DNA from: Cellulomonas sp. Root485
Lineage (GTDB): Bacteria > Actinomycetota > Actinomycetes > Actinomycetales > Cellulomonadaceae
DNA: 64,000 nucleotides
Reading direction: 5' to 3'
Assembly (NCBI RefSeq): GCF_001426705.1
Contig: NZ_LMFC01000004.1
Location: 345,914 to 409,913, forward strand
Below the pieces are notes generated by a model. The model was not told the origin of the DNA, made no database searches, and saw only the letters and a list, made by a program, of their open reading frames with translations. How positions within the stretch are numbered: the first letter of the stretch is position 1; each line of letters begins with the position of its first letter. The position numbers and the translations under genes are program-made. Shown piece after piece: positions 58,191 through 64,000 of this stretch.

Positions 58191-58234
58191 CACCCGACGG
58201 CGCCTGCGCGGGACAGCGCGTGCGCCGTCGGGTG
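58191..58234 (-). terminator. Intercistronic hairpin between SBP and DppB-class genes
   Basis: A perfect 13-bp stem (58191-58203 with 58222-58234) encloses an 18-nt loop with further pairing. It sits between the SBP stop and the permease start and probably acts as a partial terminator or 3' RNA stabiliser. Confidence 0.7.
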
Positions 58235-58262
58235 TGCAGCTGCGGGAGAAGGCGGGCGAGGG

Positions 58263-59930
58263 TTACTCGGAGATGACCGGCTCGAGCGTGGTCAGCACCA
58301 GGACGGTGGTGGGGCCGCGGGTCGAGAGGGTCGCGTACGGGTCGTCCTCGGTCGGGAAGCCCGTGAAGCGCGTCGTGTTGTACGCGCCCCACCGGGGGCC
58401 GGGGAACAGCGGGACGACCGGTGCGAGCTCGTCGAAGAGCACCTGCAGCTCGTCGATCGCCTGCTGCTGGCTCGCCTCGTCGGTGGACCCGGCGAACTGC
58501 GTGAGGAGCGCGTCCGCCTCGGGCACGCCGAACCGGTGGTAGTTCTGCGTCGCCTGCTCACCGACAGGCTTGACCGTCTCGGTGGACATCACGCCGCGGA
58601 AGAACTGGTACGGCGTCGCCTCCATGTTGCTCCACACGATGCCCGTGTCGAAGCTGCCGTCCTCGTAGCCGGCGACCACCGCGGACCAGTCCGGCGCGTC
58701 GACCGTCGCGTCGATGCCGACGTCGTCGAGGTTCTGGTCGATGATGTTCGCCGCCGACAGCCAGTCCGACGACGTCGCTCCGACGGAGATGTCGAACGCC
58801 AGCGGCGAGCCGTCGGGCATCGTCCGGGTGCCGTCGGCTCCGCGGGTGTACCCGGCCTCGTCGAGGATCGCGTTGGCGCCGTCGACGTCACGGTCGGTCC
58901 AGTCGCAGGCTCCCGCCACGTCCTCGTTGCGCCAGGCGTCGTACCCGTCGGACAGCCCTGTGCAGTCGGCCGGGTGGGTGTAGCCCTGCATCGCGACCTC
59001 GGTGATGGACTCACGGTCGATCGCCATGCTCAGCGCCTTGCGGACCTGCACGTCGTCGAAGGGCGGCTTGGTCGTGTTCAGCTGCCAGTTGATCACGCCG
59101 TCGGTCGCCGGGAACCAGAAGTGCCGGTGGTCCGGGTCGTCGGCGACGAACGCGTTCTCGATGTCGGGGATGAACTGGTCGGCCCAGTCCGTCTCCCCGT
59201 TGGTCGTCGCCAGGTTCGCGGGGTCGTTGCCGGCGAAGGCCAGCATCTGGATGCCCTCGATCTTCTGCTTGTCGGGCTGCCAGTAGCTCGGGTTCTTCCC
59301 GAGGCTGAAGGCCTGGCTCTCGAAGCTGATGATCTCCGTGTACGGACCGGTGCCGACCGGCGTCTCGTTCGTCTCCAGAGCGGCATCGTCGATGCTCTCC
59401 CAGATGTGCTCCGGCACGATCACCTGCCGGCCGAGCTCGTACAGGGCCGGGGCGAAGGGGGTGGTGAAGGTGAAGGTGACGGTGTCGTCGTCCTCCGCCG
59501 TGACGGTGTCGAGGTACTCGTAGCCGCCGGCGACCTCCTTCTGCAGCTCGAACGTGAAGGCCACGTCCGCAGCCGTGAAGGGCTCCCCGTCCGACCACTG
59601 GACGCCCTCGCGCAGGGTGAACGTGATCCCCGTCCCGTCGGGCGCGGGAGTCCACTCGGTCGCGAGCCACGGCGTCGTCGTGCCGTCGTTGGGGTTGAAG
59701 ACGAGCATGGACTCGTAGATCGCCTGCTGCGTCATCGGTGCGGCGTTGGGAGAGAACGGGTTGAAGTTTCGGCTGAAGGTCGCCGTGTCCTCCCGGGGGA
59801 TCTGCAGGAGCTGGGTGCCGTCGAGTGCCCCGGATGTACCGCCTCCGGCGCACCCGGTCAGGGCGAGGGCTCCCGCAAGGGCGATCGCGCTCAGCGCGAG
59901 TCCCCGTCGGGTCGTTGTCGGTCGTGTCAT
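58263..59930 (-). CDS. Solute-binding lipoprotein, family 5 (DppA/OppA class)
   Basis: This 555-residue lipoprotein is the receptor of the Dpp-class importer. The signal peptide ends in the lipobox ALTGC with Cys27. Family 5 features are present: FSRNFNPFSPNAAP, TFTLREGVQWSDGEPFTAADV and the C-terminal LFDELAPVVPLFPGPRW. Family 5 proteins bind peptides, but many in sugar-using bacteria bind oligosaccharides, as in Thermotoga and Caldicellulosiruptor. The operon context (GH32, fructokinase) suggests fructan fragments. ATGs at 59930, 59933 and 59945 are possible; 59930 fits the GGAGAG site best. Confidence 0.9.
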   Translation of the reverse strand: MTRPTTTRRGLALSAIALAGALALTGCAGGGTSGALDGTQLLQIPREDTATFSRNFNPFSPNAAPMTQQAIYESMLVFNPNDGTTTPWLATEWTPAPDGTGITFTLREGVQWSDGEPFTAADVAFTFELQKEVAGGYEYLDTVTAEDDDTVTFTFTTPFAPALYELGRQVIVPEHIWESIDDAALETNETPVGTGPYTEIISFESQAFSLGKNPSYWQPDKQKIEGIQMLAFAGNDPANLATTNGETDWADQFIPDIENAFVADDPDHRHFWFPATDGVINWQLNTTKPPFDDVQVRKALSMAIDRESITEVAMQGYTHPADCTGLSDGYDAWRNEDVAGACDWTDRDVDGANAILDEAGYTRGADGTRTMPDGSPLAFDISVGATSSDWLSAANIIDQNLDDVGIDATVDAPDWSAVVAGYEDGSFDTGIVWSNMEATPYQFFRGVMSTETVKPVGEQATQNYHRFGVPEADALLTQFAGSTDEASQQQAIDELQVLFDELAPVVPLFPGPRWGAYNTTRFTGFPTEDDPYATLSTRGPTTVLVLTTLEPVISE

Positions 59931-60020
59931 CATGCTGCTCTCCATCTCTGTGCTGCTTCTCTGCTGCTTCTGGGCTGCGAGCGAAGGGTGTGGGAATGGG
60001 CTCGATCGGCTGACTGGACC

Positions 60021-61043
60021 TCAGACCGACGAGCGTTCGACCAGCGGGCAGCCGATCGTCACCTGTTCGGGTGCGATCGGCTGCCCGGCTGCGAGAGCGG
60101 CGCCGAGCATCTCGACGCCGCGTGTGCCCATCTCGTGGAAGGGCAGCGCGACCGTGGTGAGCTTCGGCCGCAGGTACGCGGCGATCAGCTCCTGGTTGTC
60201 GAACCCGACGACGGCGACGTCGGACGGGATGGACAACCCGTGCTCCTTGATGGCGTCGTACGCGCCCATGGCGATGCGGTCGGTTCCGCAGAAGATCGCG
60301 GTGGGACGGTCGGGGAGGCTCAGCAGGGCGCTCGCGGCCAGGTAGCCGCCGTCGGCGGACGAGTCGTCCGACGACCTCACGAGGTCGTCATCGGGCTCGA
60401 CACCCGCGTCGTCCAGGGCCCGCCGGTAGCCGGCGAGCCGGCCGCGCGCTGCTGTCGTGTCGGGCTCGAGGTTGATGAATCCGATGCGACGGTGACCAGC
60501 CTCGATCAGGTGGCGGGTCGCACTGTGCCCTCCGCCCTCCTCGTCGGGCACGATCGACGGCAGTCGACCGTCTGCGTCGAAGCAGTGGACAAGAACCGTC
60601 GGTACGTCGAAGGCGATCGGCGGCAGCGTGACCTCGCGATGGAAGCCAGAGGCGTAGATCAGGCCTTCGACGCGCTGCTCCAGCAGCTTCTCGATCGCCG
60701 CGCGCTCGAGTCCGGGATTACCGTCGGTCGCCGCGATGAGAAGGAACTTCCCCTCCTGCCACGACCGGTCCTGTGCTCCCTTCACCGTCTCCATCCCGAA
60801 CGGGCTGGTCACGATCTCCGTCACCAGTCCCAGCAGGCCGGACCGCTGAGCGGCCAGCGCCCGGGCTGCGGCGTGCGGCCGGTACCCGAGATCCTCGGCG
60901 GCCCGCAGGATCCGCTCACGGGTCGCGGGCGAGACGCTGCCGTCGTCGCGGTTGTTCAGGACGAACGACACCGCCGTCCTGGACACCCCGACCCGCTGGG
61001 CGATGTCGCCCATCCGGACTGCCTTTGATCCATCGCCAGCCAC
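60021..61043 (-). CDS. LacI-family regulator (LacI-3) of the fructan operon
   Basis: This 340-residue repressor has the LacI helix-turn-helix and hinge (MGDIAQRVGVSRTAVSFVLNN, then RPHAAARALAAQR) and a sugar-binding core. It is the first gene of the minus-strand series leading to the importer, GH32 and fructokinase, with 90 bp before the SBP gene. Two CTAACG-type palindromes lie upstream of it, so it probably represses itself and, through read-through, the series. The GTG at 61043 is chosen as the start closest to the helix-turn-helix with a GGA-type site; a start at 61085 is also open. The effector is probably fructose or a fructo-oligosaccharide. Confidence 0.88.
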   Translation of the reverse strand: MAGDGSKAVRMGDIAQRVGVSRTAVSFVLNNRDDGSVSPATRERILRAAEDLGYRPHAAARALAAQRSGLLGLVTEIVTSPFGMETVKGAQDRSWQEGKFLLIAATDGNPGLERAAIEKLLEQRVEGLIYASGFHREVTLPPIAFDVPTVLVHCFDADGRLPSIVPDEEGGGHSATRHLIEAGHRRIGFINLEPDTTAARGRLAGYRRALDDAGVEPDDDLVRSSDDSSADGGYLAASALLSLPDRPTAIFCGTDRIAMGAYDAIKEHGLSIPSDVAVVGFDNQELIAAYLRPKLTTVALPFHEMGTRGVEMLGAALAAGQPIAPEQVTIGCPLVERSSV

Positions 61044-61108
61044 GGCACACCATTCCTGTCGACGTTGACTCCTGGTCAGCGGCATCGTGGGGCGCAGTGA
61101 GTGGAGAA

Positions 61109-61156
61109 CTAACGCGCGTTAGGACGACCGCTTGGCGGGGACCTTACGCGCGTTAG
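61109..61156. promoter_or_regulatory. Two LacI-3 operators
   Basis: CTAACGCGCGTTAG at 61109-61122 is a perfect 14-bp palindrome. CTTACGCGCGTTAG at 61143-61156 matches it at 13 of 14 positions. The centres are 34 bp apart, suitable for a short repression loop around the promoter of LacI-3. The sites have the central CG typical of LacI-family operators. Confidence 0.8.
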
Positions 61157-61511
61157 TTCCGGATTGTCAACGGTTCTGTCGAGGGCTCCGTCGTCCACCG
61201 CGACATCGAGGACCTGGTGCGGCTGCGGTTAGGAGCGAGCGCCAGGCACGAGTGGCGGAGGCGTCGAAGCGTTGATGTGACGCCCCCGGATCGACCCACG
61301 AGCTGCGGTCACGTTCGCGGGCTGTTTCGTCGAGCCGAGCCCGCGCCGCCTCCTGCGAGGAGAGACCTAGCGGCTCGCAAGCCGGTCGGCCGTCAGGCCC
61401 GGCGTAGGCCGGCCAGCAGCCAGCAGGCTCGAATCGCGCGACCCGAAGTGCCTGGGCGCCGGGTCTCCCACCCGTCCCACGTCGCCCGTCATCCAGCCGC
61501 TCAGGAACTGA
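61157..61511. other. Gene-poor stretch at the start of the accessory region
   Basis: About 355 bp lie between the LacI-3 operators and the first recognisable coding remnant. Short open frames exist on both strands but have the composition of chance GC-rich frames, lack ribosome sites and resemble no family I know. No tRNA, repeat or attachment site is seen. Confidence 0.5.
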
Positions 61512-62044
61512 CTGCCCAAGTCCGGAGTCACCGTCGACGGAGAGCCGCGTCTTGTCGTCGACCGCAGTTGCGGTGAGGATGACGACGAGCCGACTGCGGA
61601 GGCCACTGAGCCCGCGGCCGAGCCGACCGAGGAAGCGAGCGCGGAGCCCGCAGCGGAAGAGCGTGCGACGGTGCAGACGAGTCCGGAGCTTGCAGCCCTT
61701 CTCGCGCTGACCGACTCCTGCAGCCCTGAGGTCGCACAGCTCACGGCCCAGTTTTTTTCGAGGGCCGGCTCATCGAGTTCGACGGGAACATCGGCGCGAT
61801 GAACCGGCATGGCTCAACGCAGACCCGGTACGACATGCTCATTCTCCCTGGCGACTACAGCGAGACGTCCGCGTCCGGTCCCTCGTTCACGTTCGAGGAC
61901 GTCAACACGACGTTCGACATGCGCTACACCCGCGACACCATCGGACCCGGCGCCAACCTGCATATCGTGGCCCGCGTCGGCAGGTACGAGCCCAACAACG
62001 GCCGCCTGTTCCCGCTTGAGCCGGTCGAGACCTCCTTCCGGTAG
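61512..62044 (+). pseudogene. DUF4839 domain protein, frameshifted and 5'-truncated
   Basis: The 3' part (61799-62044) reads TRYDMLILPGDYSE...FTFEDVN...NLHIVARVGRYEPNNG, the pattern of DUF4839 domains found in actinobacterial lipoproteins. The matching 5' part lies in another frame and reads an acidic Glu/Ala/Pro-rich linker, then PELAALLALTDSCSPEVAQLTAQFF. The frames would join if the run of seven T at 61752-61758 had one more T, giving FFEGRLIEFDGNIGAMN. Upstream the frame is closed by a stop at 61509-61511, and no signal peptide is seen, so the 5' end is also missing. It is a decayed gene or contains sequencing errors. The function of DUF4839 proteins is unknown. Confidence 0.7.
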
Positions 62045-62254
62045 GCCGCAGCCGCCACACGCGAGATCCCCGCACCGCGAGCCGGTGATGCGGGGTCTTC
62101 CCAAACACAGGTTGCCTGGCGCCCTGCCACGTCGGCCGACGGTTCGTCGCCACTGCGCCGCCACTCGGGTGAGATGAATTTCGCCCTCGTCCGTCCGACC
62201 CGGAGCGCCGAGCCGAACACTACGCTCTGATTCTCAGGAGCGGGGGAGGGCGAC

Positions 62255-63018
62255 GTGGCACACCGGACCGCAGAGCAACTGAAGGTCGAGTACCCGGACG
62301 CGGACTGGCGTGAACGATTCACGCAGATTTGCGACCTCATGGAGGTTCTAGGGGATTGTACCATTTCGGACAAGTATGCGATCTCTGACGCGCTCAATGA
62401 CGCGGTTGCTCTCACCCCAGCAGGAGTCACAGTTAGAGATCGTTTGGCACGGAAGGAGGGCGTCCCAGTAAAAGAAGCGAAGTTAATGTGCGCTTTGTCC
62501 ATTGGGCACGCTGACCTGTTCATCGATGTTGCAAAGACGGATCCGACGAAACTCGCCGAGGCAGTCCATCGTGAGATTGCGGACGGTCGAATCATCTTCC
62601 CATTCATCTTCGGCCGCGACCTGTACGATCAGTACGCCGAAATCTTTGACGACGAGAAGGACTCGCTTACAAACGAGGAAACTCTCAACCTACTGGAAAG
62701 CCTGCCGCGCGGGGCTACGTCAATGCAAGTCGTGCACTCAGTGCAGGAGGGCTGGCGCGGGTCGAAGCGGGTGAGGATGCCCTTAAGGTCGCGGGGGACG
62801 TGGTGCACCAACGTAACCAGCTCAAGCTGGCCACTCGGGCCAAACTGCCCGCAATCTTGAATGTCATCCCGAAGTGGCGCAACAGGCTCAAGTATGGAAA
62901 TAGTGTGGGTCCCACGCTCGCTCAGCGCCTGCAGGCGAAGCGCGGCGATCCGATCGCTGTAATTGTCAGCGCCGGCAAGACCGGTGCGAGGCTCAACCGG
63001 CTTTTGAGGGTGAAGTGA
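62255..63018 (+). pseudogene. Unknown protein of about 254 residues, broken by a one-base deletion
   Basis: A GTG at 62255 with GGGGAGGG before it opens a frame of about 165 sensible residues (DADWRERFTQICDLMEVLGD, ALNDAVALTPAGVTVRDRLA, DGRIIFPFIFGRDLYDQY). After residue 166 it shifts to nonsense. In the next frame the text continues smoothly as LARVEAGEDALKVAGDVV, then SVGPTLAQRLQAKRGD and SAGKTGARLNRLLRVK up to 63018. Adding one G to the GGG run near 62750 rejoins the halves. I do not recognise the family. Codon usage is less GC-rich than the rest of the window, indicating recent transfer. The second gene starts 5 nt after its stop. Confidence 0.65.
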
Positions 63019-63022
63019 TCGC

Positions 63023-63493
63023 ATGGCGCAGATTTGGTTGAGCGATGTCGCGAACATCGGCCATGTCGCTTACTTGTTCGAAACCGACTCGGGTGCATAC
63101 CGGAAATTTCGTACCCGAGAGGCGATGACGTCGCAAACGGCAGGGTCTTGCCAAAAGATGGGCGGCAAGTTGGTCGCACACTACGTTGGTGCGGACGGTC
63201 GAGCGATCATCATCCAGATCGGCAGGTGGGTCTACCCGATCGACGGGAAGACCACGGCGCGCGCGCGCGTTCATCTCGGCGGGTTGTACAGCACGCTTGT
63301 CCTCGCGCGGCCCAATATGCCCACGTTGCGCCTCGTCCTGCCGACGCCGCTCCGTCATCTCTCGTTGGACTCTGACTACACGGACGGCGCCGAGTCGCTC
63401 GCGAGCCACGTTGGCAACCCCGTGGCGCAACGCTACTTTCGGGAGTTAAACGACTACACCGCCGGGCCATGGCACCTGCTCAAAGAACGCTGA
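63023..63493 (+). CDS. Unknown 156-residue protein, partner of the preceding gene
   Basis: The ATG at 63023 lies 5 nt after the stop of the preceding broken gene, so the two are translated together. The product starts MAQIWLSDVANIGHVAYLFE and has an alternating beta-strand pattern (AIIIQIGRWVYPIDG, STLVLARPN, TLRLVLPTP). No signal peptide or membrane helix is seen. It may be a small beta-rich cytoplasmic protein. I do not recognise it, and nothing in the sequence shows its job. The lower GC and isolated position mark it as accessory DNA. Confidence 0.6.
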   Translation: MAQIWLSDVANIGHVAYLFETDSGAYRKFRTREAMTSQTAGSCQKMGGKLVAHYVGADGRAIIIQIGRWVYPIDGKTTARARVHLGGLYSTLVLARPNMPTLRLVLPTPLRHLSLDSDYTDGAESLASHVGNPVAQRYFRELNDYTAGPWHLLKER

Positions 63494-64000
63494 AGCAAGC
63501 CAGAGTCCTGAGCGGTCCGCGAGGCTGTAATGGATGGTGGCTATAGCGATTGAAGGTAAGAGATCGATGAGTAGACGAAGAGACTCCGCAATCGATTTTC
63601 AAGCAGCGGGTGGGCCTTCTCAGGGAGGCCCCATTCGGCTCTGGATGTTGCCGCAACACGCAGAGGCAGCCGTGTTGGAACGCTGTTTCGTGCTGCCCTG
63701 ACCTCCCGGTCTCATTGGCTGTGCCGCGGACGTGCAGGCAGCTACGGATCCGAGTTGGCCGCGGCGCGCGGGCGGCGGACAGTGCAGGCCGGATTCCGCA
63801 TATTGGGCGCTATGCGACCCACTCGGCGACATTTGCCTGGCGGTCAGCGCTCGGCCGCTTCCGTAGTTGTCGCTCATAGCGAAGAACTATGCGAGAAACT
63901 TCTTCCGCCTCCCATGCGGTGACGCGAAGACCGGGGGTAACGCGTCCCCAGCTTCCTGCGGAGCGCGTGATGCTGCCTCTCTACAGGAAGCGGGTCGCTG
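63494..64000. other. Right end of window, no convincing gene
   Basis: About 500 bp of lower-GC sequence hold only short frames. The best is a 55-codon frame at 63534-63701 without a ribosome site. No RNA gene, repeat or attachment site could be supported. Confidence 0.5.

Noticed and set aside
61217..61576. A 119-codon Arg-rich frame after the LacI-3 operators
   Set aside because: It has no ribosome site, runs into the remnant DUF4839 sequence in another frame and looks like chance coding.
63534..63879. Short frames near the right edge (55 and 89 codons)
   Set aside because: No ribosome site, no family resemblance and no coupling to the preceding genes.
1..64000. CRISPR arrays, insertion sequences, rRNA and tRNA genes
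   Set aside because: I looked for regularly spaced repeats, transposase motifs with terminal repeats, and conserved RNA segments and found none that could be supported.

Overview
The window is about 64 kb of very GC-rich DNA with dense, tightly packed genes, frequent GTG starts and 4-bp ATGA overlaps. Glycoside hydrolases of families 39, 51, 32 and 25, three LacI-type sugar regulators, an F420-type (LLM) oxidoreductase, a deazaflavin-dependent nitroreductase-like protein, a mycothiol-linked DsbA-like protein and a pyruvate formate-lyase pair all point to a polysaccharide-degrading, facultatively fermenting actinobacterium, most like Cellulomonas or a close relative. This placement is inference; there is no rRNA gene in the window.

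Layout. 1-1.3 kb: PTS genes (EI running off the left edge, with separate EIIB and EIIA). 1.4-18.6 kb: housekeeping and peptidase genes (MscS channel, S9 prolyl oligopeptidase, MalQ, PepN, M13 metallopeptidase, RpiB, Eis-like acetyltransferase, SpoIIE-type phosphatase). 18.6-22.5 kb: a GntR-LLM-alkyltransferase-like-acyltransferase string with a GntR operator. 22.5-24.4 kb: cysK-cysE preceded by a short leader peptide ending in clustered Cys codons, which looks like a cysteine attenuator. 24.5-29.2 kb: small enzymes, a MerR-VOC fusion, a GH25 lysozyme, and a promoter-hairpin unit of about 250 nt with a possible tiny gene. 29.2-41.4 kb: hemicellulose utilisation (LacI + GH39; LacI + GH51; a CUT1-type ABC importer), interrupted by a TetR regulator and a MacB-type ABC exporter.

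43.7-48.2 kb holds the most unusual locus: cupredoxin, a 31-residue peptide gene, a strong intercistronic hairpin, a PaaK/F390-synthetase-like adenylate-forming enzyme, a multipass membrane protein, a 48-residue single-helix protein and a ferric-reductase-like flavocytochrome. The genes from the adenylating enzyme to the flavocytochrome abut or overlap. I do not recognise it as a described system; it resembles a peptide-modification operon joined to a membrane electron-transfer chain.

48.4-51.6 kb: pflB-pflA. 51.6-61.0 kb: an eight-gene minus-strand series (LacI, peptide-type ABC importer SBP-B-C-D-F, GH32 beta-fructosidase, PfkB fructokinase) that reads as fructan or sucrose uptake and catabolism. 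From about 61.2 kb to the right edge the DNA changes: lower GC, sparse genes and two genes each broken by a single-base deletion in a homopolymer (a DUF4839 gene and an unknown two-gene cassette). This looks like an accessory island or a poorly resolved contig end.
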